Shown: positions 28,101 to 34,770 of the stretch, one piece after another
Layout: the number at the start of each line of letters is the position of its first letter
Numbering within the stretch: position 1 is the first letter of the stretch
From: Ampullaceana balthica
Lineage: Eukaryota > Mollusca > Gastropoda > Lymnaeidae
DNA: 64,000 nt
Direction: 5' to 3'
Assembly: GCA_944989445.1 (NCBI GenBank)
Contig: CALYLW010000976.1
Span: forward strand, 1 to 64,000
Notes under the pieces: generated by a model
Database searches by the model: none
Told to the model about the DNA's origin: nothing
Seen by the model: the letters and a program-made list of their open reading frames with translations, nothing else
Translations under genes and position numbers: made by a program

Positions 28101-30533
28101 GATTTTTTGGAAAAGGCGTTGGAAATGGTGGAGTTTTTTAGACAAAGGTCTTACCCTGAAGCTATACTTCAATCTGCACTTCAGTGAGTTAAAAACTTCA
28201 CTTGTGCTGACGCCTTTGTATCACGCTCCAGTGATAGTAATGAAAGGGGCAAATAGGTTCTCACATACCATCCCCACAACATCAGAGCCAAGGAAATATT
28301 TTTGAAAAACCGCACCATCCTCCTCGCGGACCCTGAGAAAAACAACATATTTTCCACCCCACCCCTCATTGTATTCAGGAGGGACAAAAATCTGCGAGAC
28401 CTATTGGTTCGTAGCCGTCTGCTTATTCTGTCCTCCCATCTGGGCCCCAAGCCATGTGGTCGTAATCGCTGCAAGACATGTCCCGTTGTTACCCAGACGG
28501 ACCAGATTGTCTTCCCTAAGGGGATATTCAAGATTAGGAATGGCTATCTTTGTACCAGCCGCAATGTGGTCTACACCATTGTGTGTAAGCGCTGTCCTTT
28601 GAAGTACATAGGTGAGACGGGGAGGTTACTCTCCTGCCGTATCGCTGAGCATGTACGTGCCATTAAACAAGACAGACAGTGTCCTGTCTCCCGACACTTC
28701 AATGGACATGACCACATGGGCGTCGATGACATGTCTGTCACCGCCTTGGTTTCTTGTACAAACACACCCGGCCGGGTCAGTCTGGAGAATAGACTAATCC
28801 ATGAGTATGGGACTCTTACACCACACGGGATCAACATTGTGTTCGCACTGACAAGCTGATTGATTGGCCACACCCACCCTCTCCTTTCCTATATAAGCTC
28901 TTACTTTTCTCTCTTTACTTTATCTCTACTGGACTACTTGGATTTCACCGCAGCTAAGTGGTTTTTTTAAAAATTATTATTTCGTTTTATTCGTTTCATT
29001 TGTGTACTATTTGTCCGTTGAGGAAGGCTCTTTGCCAAAACGTTCGCTGTTGTGTTACGTCCTGTCAGGCCTACTAATACCCTGTTTTGATATTATACAT
29101 TTACCTATTTAAAAGCCTGATTGCAGTCTCACCCCCATTACTTTATTCTGTTCACCAGGATAATGAAACTATTGGGAACATCACTGTCTTGTCTCAAGCA
29201 TTTCACCCCTGCCCTGCCAGAGATTCTCTTTGATCAGGTAACTTGCTTTCATAGAGAAACTAATAAACGTGGTTGTGATCATTTCTGTACATTTTAGCTG
29301 ATGTCTGCCTCTATAACCATTTTACCAAATGTTCTCTAAACCAGTGCTTCTCAAAGTGGTGGCCATGGACCGGTGCCGTTCGGTGGGCCATCCAACGCAG
29401 AAGTTATCAAGAAAGGACAGAAAAATATAATTATATTAAATTCTCCATTTGCAACCTCTAATACTCAGCCTATAGAATACGTCAATTTGTCAGCGTTGAG
29501 TACATAAAAGAAACAAATAAAATAAAGTAAATTATATTTCGCTACCACGTCAGTGCAGGTAAAATAGTGCACCGGTCCCTGTTGCAATGTAAAAAATTCC
29601 TGCCGGTCCGCCATAATAAAAAGTTTGAGAAGCACTGCTCTAAACATCAGGGACTGTTTCAAATAGAATTAAAATAATAATTTCAGAATTTAGCTTTGAA
29701 AGGAAAGTCACCCATATTTGCTGACAATTTTATTATTTAATTTAACAACTAAGTACAGCCATCGTCTAGTATCATAATTGTTAACGTCTGCAAATTTCAG
29801 GGTATAGATGTCTCAGAGTGGGAACCGATTCTCTCCCTTGGCTTTGGAACACCATCACTGGACGACCAAGGGGATGGCATCACATTCGGCACTTTGCTCA
29901 ACTGTATCACAGTTTGTGTCAAGCACATATCAAAGGTAGGTCAGGAGCTCTATTACTGGTGGTGCATGGTTCTATTTCTCCCTGTGTCATGCACATATCA
30001 AAGGTATGTCAAGTAGGTCAAGGGTTCTAGGACTGCTGGGCGAGGGTTATTATATAATTACAGCAGTTGTGTGACACACTAAACCACCCCCCCCACCCCT
30101 ACCTTAACAATATTCTTAATTCACATTTCCCTCTTTCTTTAAATCTACCATTCATAAATGGCTGAAAAGCACTTTCCTGATGTTGTCATGTTGAATGAGT
30201 AGTTGATTATCTAACATGACCTGATGTTGTCATGTTGAATGAGTTGTTGATTATCTAACATTACCTGATGTTGTCATGTTGAATGTGTAGTTGATTGTTT
30301 ATTCTTTGAATCAGGCTGAGTCCAAATCCTCACCTCACAGATCATCTCCAGACGACTCACACAAATCCCAGCTACCACGGTGAGTGACCCAGACTTTAGG
30401 CAACTGTCAATGTCTTGCCTTGTCTTGTCTTGTCTGATGTTTTAAAGAACTAAGAATTGAGATTGACAGCTTTGTATTGAACAGTTTCAAGTTCTAGAGT
30501 TGTGTGGTTCACACTCACACACACACACACACT

Positions 30534-30569
<36 letters not shown>

Positions 30570-33500
30570 ATATAAATAGTATAGACTAATACAAATTGTC
30601 ATCTTAGCCTCCATACTCACTACACAAACTAAACAATTGTCAGGGCCAGTAATTGTATTTAATCTTTATGCAATAATGTAACTAAATATATGGTGCTTGT
30701 TAGCCAAAAGTAAAGGGAATATTGTTTTCAAATAAATGGATAGCACTGTGGAGAAATTTGCAGGCCAAGAATAACTGTTATTCCGCTTTGAGATCAGCTG
30801 TCTTATTCCCCTGTTTACATTTTTTTTTACTCCCTACGTTGACTGACGATTAACCAGTTGTATAAAAGTCAATTCTAACATTGACGACCGACCGTGTCAA
30901 TAGAAAAAAAAGGCACAGCTGCCAATAGTTGCCATGGATAAAAGTACTGACAATACTGCTAAACTTTCGTAAAATTTTCCAAGAGATTTCAAGACTTTCA
31001 AAACAGTTATTAGCTATGATCATCAGATGAGCCATTAGTGTTACAGTGATCATCTGGCATTGAATATGTTCAATAGAAGAAACATGATTATATAAATATA
31101 CATGTATATATACATAGATAGATTGATACTGAGTTCATGCCATGATACTGAGTTCATGCCATGATACTGAGTTCATGCCATGATACTGAGTTCATGCCAT
31201 GATACTGAGTTCATGCCATGATACTGAGTTCATGCCATGATACTGAGTTCATGCCATGAGCAGTAAACAAGTAGTGGAATAAAATTATCTGCAGGCTTGA
31301 ACATTGAAAGCACCTTTCTTCAGCTGACAATACAAACCTTCAAACTGTAACATTTTAGTGTTTCAAGATCCAGATACAGGTTACTCAGGCTAATGCAGGC
31401 TATGTGTAGGAACTAATTTAAGACATTGTGTTTACCATCATTGACATGTGTCTTACTTGCTGTCTTCTTTCAGACCTGTTGTCATTGACCTGTGTCTTAC
31501 TTGCTGTCTTGTTTCAGACCTGTTGTCCAGCTGGCTCTAGAACTGAGCTTGGACATCCTGATGTCTCAGGCTTGCAGGTACATCAGGGACCCGTGCCTCG
31601 CTCCTAGGGACAGACAATTCCTGAAACGAGAACTTGGTACAGAGCTGGTAAGTAGAGATTATTCCCCCTGGTTTACTACAACTTGTCTTACACAAGCCAT
31701 TTCATCGTGTTTATAGTTGTAACTTGGTTTAGTTGTGATGAAAGAATGGCATCAGCTGATTCCTCAGGGAAAATTGGGGTTTCATAAAGTTTTTGGCAAG
31801 GCCTGAATCTGGCAGTTTCTTTTATAACAAGTTGGTAGTCCATGTAGTGGTGTAGATGTCATTAGAAGATGGTAGTGGTGTTAGAGGTGGGGCTTGTCAC
31901 CCATGATGTCACATTTTTTTAAACAATAATTTGGGGGGGGGGTGAAATCTTGTGGGCCAACTAAAACCTTGTGGACCAACTGAAACCTTGATGGACCAAC
32001 TAAAACCTTGTGGACCAACTAGGGCCAACTGAAACCTTGTGGGCCAACTGAAACCTTGTGGACCAACTAAAACCTTGTGGGCCAACTGAAACCTTGTGGG
32101 CCAACTGAAACCTCGTGGGCCAACTGAAACCTTGTGGGCCAATTGAAACCTTGTGGGCCAACTGAAACCTTGTGGACCAACTAAAACCTTGTGGGCCAAC
32201 TAAAACCTTGTGGGCCAACTGAAACCTTGTGGGCCAACTAAAACCTTGTGGACCAACTGAAACCTTGTGGGCCAACTAAAACCTTGTAGGCCAACTGAAA
32301 CCTTGTGGGCCAACTAAAACCTTGTGGGCCAACTAAAACCTTGTGGACCAACTGAAACCTTGTGGACCAACTAAAACCTTGTGGGCCAACTAAAACCTTG
32401 TGGACCAACTGAAACCTTGTGGACCAACTGAAACCTTGTGGGCCAACTAAAACCTTGTGGACCAACTGCAGAGTTTGTTTATTGTTGAAGTTCAGCTGAT
32501 AATTTTCCTGTGTTTATTCTATCATTGGGGTTTTTTTACTCTCTCTTCCCCATTATTGATTCCTCTATTATAAAACCGAAGTTATTACTTTTTTCTTTTT
32601 AAACATTCAATTTTTTAAACCTTCTTCGGTACCTAACCAATTATGTGATTTATGTCATTTCATTGTTAGTAAGAACTACATTGAGATTGTTGATAGCATT
32701 GAATGAGTTCTTCAGTATATTATATGTTTAAAAGTAAAAATGTTTAAAAATAAAACTCATGCAGAGATGACAACAATTTTAATTCTCTTTTATTACAATG
32801 TGCCTGCTTCAAACACAGAACTCCTGCTTGTCCCCCCTTCATCGTCAGCTGAAAAGAGGTGCCGCCGGGGACCGGTCCTTGTCACTCACACCTCCACACC
32901 ACACACAGCCCTCAGCTCCAGGTAAGTACAAGACACCTTACCTCAGGTAGCTCCAGGTAAGTACAAGACACCTTACCTCAGGTAGCTCCAGGTAAGTACA
33001 AGACACCTTACCTCAGGTAGCTCCAGGTAAGTACAAGACACCTTACCTCGGGTAGCTCCAGGTAAGTACAAGACACCTTACCTCAGGTAGCTCCAGGTAA
33101 GTACAAGACACCTTACCTCGGGTAGCTCCAGGTAAGTACAAGACACCTTACCTCAGGTAGCTCCAGGTAAGTACAAGACACCTTACCTCAGGTAGCTCCA
33201 GGTAAGTACAAGACACCTTACCTCGGGTAGCTCCAGGTAAGTACAAGACACCTTACCTCAGGTAGCTCCAGGTAAGTACAAGACACCTTACCTCGGGTAG
33301 CTCCAGGTAAGTACAAGACACCTTACCTCAAGTAGCTCCAGGTAAGTACAAGACACCTTACCTCAGTTACCTGACTACACACAGAAAATCCTGATTTTAA
33401 AGTACATGTGCATTGAAATTATAACCCAGAATGTAATGAAAGAATTTATATAGTTAGTCAAAGAAGTATTTTCAGTTGAAAATCTTTTATATTTAAGTTT

Positions 33501-33814
33501 ATCTTCACCTACATTTTTATCATTACACAATTATGATCAGGTTTCTGTATCAAAAGTTTTGACGTTTCATGTCTAATTTAAAGAAAAATTAATTTCACAG
33601 GGAGTCTCACACAGACATCAACCACCCCCCACCACCATATTTGCTACAGGGCTCACGACTTCATCTCAAAGTGCCCACACCCTTGGCACGCCCCCGAGTG
33701 GGGACCCGTCTGACCCCTCAGCTCAGTCGGTCAGCATCCCTGACGTCTGTGGGACCCCAGGAACCATCCTACTTAAAACTTGTGCAAGCTTTCGTCCAGA
33801 AAGTATTGAAATAA
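84..33814 (+). CDS. NUP188: Nucleoporin NUP188 (partial, 3' three quarters, 33 exons)
   Basis: Large alpha-helical scaffold nucleoporin of the inner ring of the nuclear pore complex; in known animals it binds NUP93 and is a paralogue of NUP205. I joined 33 exons by GT-AG sites and phase, giving about 1,319 residues to the stop at 33812-33814. Human NUP188 is about 1,750 aa, so roughly the first quarter lies left of the window. Collinear family matches recalled from memory include MSILACLGNDSEPIRDMFL (exon 11), TQPGLIEIFLN (exon 12), LDGALNVVGVHQDRM (exon 24), LKHFTPALPEILFDQ (exon 28) and the C-terminus YLKLVQAFVQKVLK (exon 33). No exon holds an internal stop. The introns carry most of the window's tandem repeats plus a Penelope-like element. 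Weak points are exon 1 (little family similarity), the acceptor of exon 5, and the acceptor of exon 33. Confidence 0.93.
229..790. repeat. 35-bp minisatellite, about 16 copies
   Basis: Unit atgagctgttagccaactat + ttaatgatgatattt, in NUP188 intron 1. Most copies are identical; changes gather at the right end. The gagctgttagcc stretch also occurs in exon 2 (1161-1172). Confidence 0.95.
1854..2866. repeat. 26-bp minisatellite, about 39 copies
   Basis: Unit actgaatatatagatacata + aagtta, in NUP188 intron 3. Variants gatgcat and atggat recur in blocks of several units, as expected if multi-unit segments were duplicated. Confidence 0.95.
3022..3162. repeat. 28-bp minisatellite, 5 copies
   Basis: Unit cataaccaacacattctata + atttatta. 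It ends about 10 bp before the acceptor of NUP188 exon 4 (3169), so it occupies the branch-point region. Confidence 0.9.
4312..4765. mobile_element. MITE family A, copy 1 (AAATCC..TTAT inverted ends)
   Basis: The left end reads AAATCCTTTATTTTA and the right end ATAAAGGATTT. Between them is the shared core (gagctgaaattt ... aaatttcagatcgatcg ... gtcattaaatt). Same family as copies at 8779, 40466, 41759, 62399 and 62941. It has a derived inside containing two gtgcgtattatattga-like motifs. It lies in NUP188 intron 5. Confidence 0.65.
5338..6108. repeat. 20-bp minisatellite, about 38 copies
   Basis: Unit ataattatgtgttaaatatg with a recurring variant ending tttatttgtg. In NUP188 intron 6. Confidence 0.95.
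6190..8125. repeat. 22-bp minisatellite, about 88 copies
   Basis: Unit gtgcagtgtcatgtccagtt + ta, with A/G and G/T variants (tcgtgtcc, agttcagt). A few 21-bp units lie at the right end. In NUP188 intron 6, ending about 105 bp before the acceptor of exon 7. Short ORFs within it are repeat artefacts. Confidence 0.95.
8779..9113. mobile_element. MITE family A, copy 2
   Basis: Left end AAATCCCTTATATTA, right end ATATAAGGGATTT followed by atagtcaaaaactttg, as in copy 4. The core atttcagatcgatcaaatgt is present. About 335 bp, the shortest complete copy. It lies in NUP188 intron 8. Confidence 0.7.
10086..10930. repeat. 52-bp minisatellite seeded on the exon 10 donor, about 17 copies
   Basis: Each unit holds the last bases of exon 10 and its donor (aaacggctggccatg|gtgagt) plus about 30 bp of intron. 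About 16 copies keep the donor consensus; the last copy has lost it (catggttttt). Units are 51 or 52 bp. Confidence 0.95.
11035..22522 (+). CDS. NUP188: NUP188 exons 11-23 (middle segment)
   Basis: Exons: 11035-11124, 11718-11840, 13447-13616, 15246-15330, 17099-17172, 17880-17955, 18167-18307, 19348-19511, 19798-19976, 20553-20716, 21174-21305, 21857-21925, 22415-22522. Phases are compatible throughout. Exon 13 encodes CPPELLCACLDLVHSLWKGM and MTVLRTK, matching human CPPLLHRAAIAFLHALW and MLVLRTK. Exon 14 continues with ESFWQSVLAPL, like human KFWENLTSPL. Exon 16 encodes LKSTFSDGRLIYWSN, like human LKKFSIEKRFAYWS. Tandem duplications touch the junctions of exons 15, 17, 19 (donors) and 13, 16, 21, 23 (acceptor side). 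The second donor of exon 19 at 20009 is in frame. Confidence 0.88.
11203..11562. repeat. 20-bp minisatellite, about 18 copies
   Basis: Unit catgacatgccaatggtcag, with a cag/cat variant. It starts 80 bp after the donor of NUP188 exon 11. Confidence 0.95.
12133..13306. repeat. 25-bp minisatellite, about 47 copies
   Basis: Unit tactttgacagcattctgta + gcatc, in NUP188 intron 12. The ctact/ctatt variant alternates in the right half. Confidence 0.95.
13347..13433. repeat. 20-bp repeat x4 next to the exon 13 acceptor
   Basis: Unit accttgcaatgatccttaca. It ends about 13 bp before the acceptor of exon 13 (13446), so it replaces the usual polypyrimidine tract region. Confidence 0.9.
14067..15083. repeat. 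12-bp array passing into a 29-bp array
   Basis: The left part (to about 14460) is agttt(a/g)atatct in 12-bp steps with many variants. The right part is about 21 nearly identical 29-bp units, each made of two 12-bp units plus aattt. In NUP188 intron 13. Confidence 0.95.
15752..16138. mobile_element. MITE family B: perfect 15-bp TIRs, family A core
   Basis: A 387-bp element with perfect 15-bp inverted ends ACACGCTTTTATTTA and TAAATAAAAGCGTGT. The inside contains ttaatttcattacggtacat and a doubled cattcgatcgatctgaaatt, the core that marks family A, but the ends are unrelated. It lies in NUP188 intron 14, about 160 bp left of the Harbinger-type MITE. Confidence 0.75.
16297..16554. mobile_element. 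PIF/Harbinger-type MITE
   Basis: A 258-bp element with near-perfect terminal inverted repeats, GGGGCCGTCCATAAAGTACG at the left end and its complement at the right. It is flanked by TTA on both sides (16294-16296, 16555-16557), the 3-bp target duplication of PIF/Harbinger. The inside is G-rich with no ORF. It lies in NUP188 intron 14. Confidence 0.8.
17147..17419. repeat. 91-bp tandem triplication containing the exon 15 donor
   Basis: Each copy holds the last 26 bp of exon 15 and its donor (atgtctac|gtaagt), plus 65 bp of intron. Donors lie at 17173, 17264 and 17355. The three copies are almost identical. Confidence 0.95.
17683..17872. repeat. 47-bp repeat x4 ending at the exon 16 acceptor
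   Basis: Unit ccccatattgtgttatcaac + tgttgtttgtctatacgtccaaacctt. The last copy runs into tgtttgtcccatcctacag, the acceptor of exon 16. Confidence 0.9.
18272..18380. repeat. 56-bp duplication of the exon 17 end and donor
   Basis: The first copy is the coding end (cacttcctggtcacttgtag ... ttttaag|gtgggt). The second, in the intron, is diverged (ttttaat gtgggt at 18361). An old duplication of the same kind as those at exons 15 and 19. Confidence 0.85.
19010..19120. repeat. About 60-bp tandem duplication
   Basis: The segment containing gatgaaaatatggcaatcat and ggttggtacactcagtattt occurs twice in NUP188 intron 17. Confidence 0.85.
19958..20016. repeat. 33-bp in-frame duplication of the exon 19 donor
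   Basis: cacaaccacaagatagaca|gtaagt occurs at 19958 and again at 19991. The second donor is at 20010-20011. The extra 33 bp contain no stop in the exon's frame. Confidence 0.9.
20768..21165. repeat. 39-bp minisatellite, about 10 copies, before exon 21
   Basis: Unit tgttatttgcccacaccatc + tatgatgaggtttatccca. The real acceptor of exon 21 (ttcgcccacag, ending 21173) resembles the ttatttgcccacac part of each unit, so the array looks like repeated, mutated acceptors. Confidence 0.92.
21455..21765. repeat. 26-bp minisatellite, about 12 copies
   Basis: Unit aaattaatttatttgttgtg + tgtgat, in NUP188 intron 21. Confidence 0.92.
21944..22245. repeat. 62/63-bp tandem repeat, 5 copies
   Basis: Unit holds acttgtacacaagttggttg and gaatagctctcatccatgta. 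It starts about 20 bp after the donor of NUP188 exon 22. Confidence 0.92.
22303..22415. repeat. About 59-bp duplication of the exon 23 acceptor
   Basis: ctatgtgtaatcttctgctt ... tttctgatccacacag occurs twice, ending at 22355 and 22414. The downstream copy is the one in phase with the exon. Confidence 0.9.
22627..24221. mobile_element. Tc1/mariner-superfamily (pogo/Tigger-like) non-autonomous element
   Basis: The ends are inverted repeats beginning CAGTCGAACCCACTTACC and, in reverse, CAGTCGAAACCGCTTAAG, and each end is flanked by TA (22625-22626, 24222-24223). The element is 1,595 bp. It has no transposase ORF but carries an internal direct duplication of about 350 bp (about 22865-23217 and 23220-23567), which contains short hAT/BED-like sequence on the minus strand. 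It lies in NUP188 intron 23. Confidence 0.75.
24501..33814 (+). CDS. NUP188: NUP188 exons 24-33 (C-terminal segment)
   Basis: Exons: 24501-24653, 25509-25646, 26429-26503, 26719-26846, 29159-29237, 29801-29935, 30315-30379, 31518-31647, 32819-32921, 33615-33814. Exon 25 encodes LGFLVQLCKYQKQWRFHLP, close to human VGFILQLSNFMKEWHFHLP. Exon 29 encodes GFGTPSLDDQ and FGTLLNCITV; exon 31 encodes ACRYIRDPCLAPRDRQFLKR, like human AMRYLRDPAVHPRDKQRMKQ. Exon 32 ends in phase 1. The last exon reads into YLKLVQAFVQKVLK only if its acceptor is the AG at 33613-33614, not the AG at 33599-33600 (14 bp upstream). The Penelope-like insertion sits in the intron between exons 27 and 28, and splicing phase (2) is kept across it. 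Confidence 0.88.
24714..25384. repeat. 38-bp minisatellite, about 18 copies, almost identical
   Basis: Unit acatatgtaataattacatt + gtgattggttgtatgtgt. Only one substitution was noticed (tgtccatatg near 25288), so the array is young or well homogenised. It starts about 60 bp after the donor of exon 24. Confidence 0.95.
25637..25727. repeat. 18-bp repeat x5 carrying the exon 25 donor
   Basis: Unit ccaaacttgtggtatgta. Exon 25 ends ccaaacttatg|gtatgt. Donors lie at 25647, 25665, 25683, 25701 and 25719, each 18 bp (6 codons) apart and in frame with no stop. Confidence 0.95.
25968..26056. repeat. 13-bp repeat x6-7
   Basis: Unit tgttcctgtcatg/cttg in NUP188 intron 25. Confidence 0.85.
26855..27040. 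repeat. Degenerate repeat of about 50 bp, 4 copies
   Basis: Units hold ttgttctatgatggacatat and ctggcaaatcatagac, starting right after the donor of exon 27. Confidence 0.75.
27142..27751. repeat. 30-bp minisatellite, 20 copies
   Basis: Unit cagtc(g/c)agttatttatgg + tactctgttcat. It is open in several frames because 30 is a multiple of 3, giving (SSYLWYSVHQ)n in frame with the Penelope RT, which starts right at its end. Confidence 0.95.
27753..28301 (+). pseudogene. Penelope-like RT fragment, frame-broken
   Basis: From 27753 the frame reads EEYTGRLPEFYKRYVDDG and, further on, HPSIKFTHTISELSVHFLDI, the end of the RT palm and the thumb start. Around 27960-27985 similarity moves to another frame (YFKPTDSHSYLLYPSSHPKF onward). 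In that second frame there are stops at 28185-28187 (TGA) and 28254-28256 (TAG). The protein is therefore non-functional as it stands. The open frame upstream (from 27103) is only the 30-bp repeat read in phase with the RT and is not part of the RT family. Confidence 0.8.
28302..28859 (+). CDS. Penelope-like connector and GIY-YIG endonuclease fragment
   Basis: An intact 185-codon stretch. The N-terminal 60 residues carry PPLIVFRRDKNLRDLLVRS and a Cys pattern CGRNRCKTC, typical of the linker between RT and endonuclease. The GIY-YIG domain follows: VVYTIVC (GIY position), KYIGETG (YIG position), then SCRIAEHVRAIK with the conserved Arg and His, and LENRLIHEYGTLTPHGIN with the catalytic Glu. The stop is at 28857-28859. 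ATG at 28302 is an internal Met; the domain was once continuous with the RT. It is probably not expressed as a working protein, because the RT is broken. Confidence 0.8.
   Translation: MKNRTILLADPEKNNIFSTPPLIVFRRDKNLRDLLVRSRLLILSSHLGPKPCGRNRCKTCPVVTQTDQIVFPKGIFKIRNGYLCTSRNVVYTIVCKRCPLKYIGETGRLLSCRIAEHVRAIKQDRQCPVSRHFNGHDHMGVDDMSVTALVSCTNTPGRVSLENRLIHEYGTLTPHGINIVFALTS
29010..29070 (+). ncRNA. Candidate degenerate hammerhead ribozyme of the Penelope-like element
   Basis: Hammerhead ribozymes are known in Penelope-like elements. Here TTGAGGA (29018-29024) stands for CUGANGA, stem II pairs ggc 29026-29028 with gcc 29034-29036 over a 5-nt loop, AAAA (29037-29040) stands for GAAA, and a 4-bp stem III (29040-29043 with 29057-29060) leads to the predicted cleavage base C29061. 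Two core positions differ from consensus (C3 to U, G12 to A) and stem I pairs poorly, so activity is doubtful. Confidence 0.4.
29342..29637. mobile_element. hAT MITE with exact 8-bp target duplication
   Basis: A 296-bp element with inverted ends CAGTGCTTCTCAAA and TTTGAGAAGCACTG, flanked by an exact 8-bp duplication CTCTAAAC (29334-29341 and 29638-29645). This is diagnostic of the hAT superfamily. No ORF of note. It lies in NUP188 intron 28. Confidence 0.9.
29917..30010. repeat. 68-bp duplication of the exon 29 donor
   Basis: gcacatatcaaag|gta occurs at the true donor (29936) and again at 30004. The extra 68 bp would shift the frame. Confidence 0.85.
30170..30300. repeat. About 45-bp repeat x3
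   Basis: Unit cctgatgttgtcatgttgaa + tgagtagttgattatctaac, just upstream of NUP188 exon 30. Confidence 0.85.
30516..30570. repeat. (CA)n/(TA)n microsatellite
   Basis: A cacaca run passes into atatat in NUP188 intron 30. Confidence 0.95.
31126..31260. repeat. 19-bp minisatellite, 7 copies
   Basis: Unit tgatactgagttcatgcca in NUP188 intron 30. Confidence 0.93.
31441..31528. repeat. 44-bp duplication of the exon 31 acceptor
   Basis: tgtcttacttgctgtctt(c/g)t + ttcag|acctgttgtc occurs twice. Acceptors end at 31473 and 31517; the second is the in-phase one. The first 10 bp of the exon are included. Confidence 0.9.
31940..32468. repeat. 19-bp minisatellite, about 28 copies
   Basis: Unit gggccaactgaaaccttgt with g/a variants (ggacc, aactaaaa). 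In NUP188 intron 31. The minus-strand ORFs over it are repeat artefacts. Confidence 0.95.
32914..33366. repeat. 35-bp minisatellite seeded on the exon 32 donor, about 13 copies
   Basis: Unit agctccag|gtaagtacaaga + caccttacctcaggt. The first copy straddles the end of exon 32 (32921). Each unit holds a full donor, and the reverse strand of each unit also holds caggtaagg. Confidence 0.95.
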
Positions 33815-34770
33815 TCTCAGACTTTAGGAATTGTTTAAGCATTTAGGAAGATGTTGCCACATTGGATGTTGTTGTGCTATTAAATAACGTTTGGGGACAT
33901 CTAAAAATACATGTAAATATTTGATCATTTTGCGAGTGTTAAAAAAAAACATAGAAAAGCTCATGAAACTTATTTTGATTACATTGCAAAGAAAGTTCAG
34001 ATGAACATCATTGAAATGAACTGAATGTTAATTACATGATTCTGTTTAACATTTGAGTCAATTTTTTTGTCTGCTTAAAATTTATCATCCTCATGGAGAC
34101 ACTAAATCTGGGCTTAGGATAACCTTAAAATACCTTGCCTTAACTATTCCTGCACTGGATTCAATTTATTTTGTATTCAACACAATTCATAAGTATTATC
34201 AGGCAATAACATTTATGGCTCCATGGCATGGATACAAATATGACTATTTGACATCTTACTGCTGTTTTAAACTGTTTTAACTGTTTAGAGCCTGGGACAT
34301 GAACACACCTGCAGGGACATGAACACACCTGCAGGGACATGTGTCTGGTTGGTTGTATTTTAATTGTGTGAATGGGAAAGTGAATTCTTTTGATGGGCCT
34401 GTTATGGTTAAATTGGATGGATATAGATGTACTTGTGGAATTATATAACTATGTCTGTATGTGTATGGTATATGTACTGGTTGAGCTGAATGTATATGCC
34501 TGTAAGTGTATGTGGTTGACCTTGGAGAGGTCTGTGCTGATTGAATTTGTTGGCAATTTCTTTGCAAAGTCAAGCACAAATGTAATGGATGAAATGAAAG
34601 AAGACATTGTCACAAAAACACTCTTGTGGTATAAAAGTTGGTATGACTGACACCCCAAAAAGTCAAACTGTAAACAAGAGGGTAGATGAAGACAGCCCAC
34701 GGTGTATTAACATCAATCTTTGTCATTAGTGCATCAAAAAAATTTTAATGACTTGTTAATGAACAATAAA
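33815..34770 (+). other. NUP188: NUP188 3' UTR and probable poly(A) signal
   Basis: About 950 bp of AT-rich sequence after the stop codon ends in an AATAAA at 34765-34770. No stronger signal lies nearer the stop. A 20-bp unit, gcagggacatgaacacacct, is duplicated near 34297-34340. No ORF of recognisable family is seen. The extent of the UTR is inferred from the signal only. Confidence 0.5.

Larger units (their letters stand above)
27752..29105 (+). mobile_element. Broken Penelope-like retroelement in NUP188 intron 27
   Basis: Penelope-like elements encode a reverse transcriptase joined to a GIY-YIG endonuclease. Here the 5' part is missing: the copy begins in the RT palm, directly after a 30-bp minisatellite, with FYKRYVDDGIGV (catalytic YVDD, about 27788-27823). 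It continues to a C-terminal GIY-YIG domain and a 3' region of about 240 bp holding the gaggaaggctctttgcc motif found in this class. It lies in the sense orientation within the intron between exons 27 and 28. The 3' end is set by eye, before the pyrimidine tract of exon 28; no target-site duplication was found. Confidence 0.85.

Noticed and set aside
27103..28305. 400-codon ORF
   Set aside because: The first half is the 30-bp minisatellite and only the second half is RT. It is not a host gene.
31909..32465. Minus-strand ORFs of 75-96 codons (VGPQGFSW repeats)
   Set aside because: Products of the 19-bp array in three phases.
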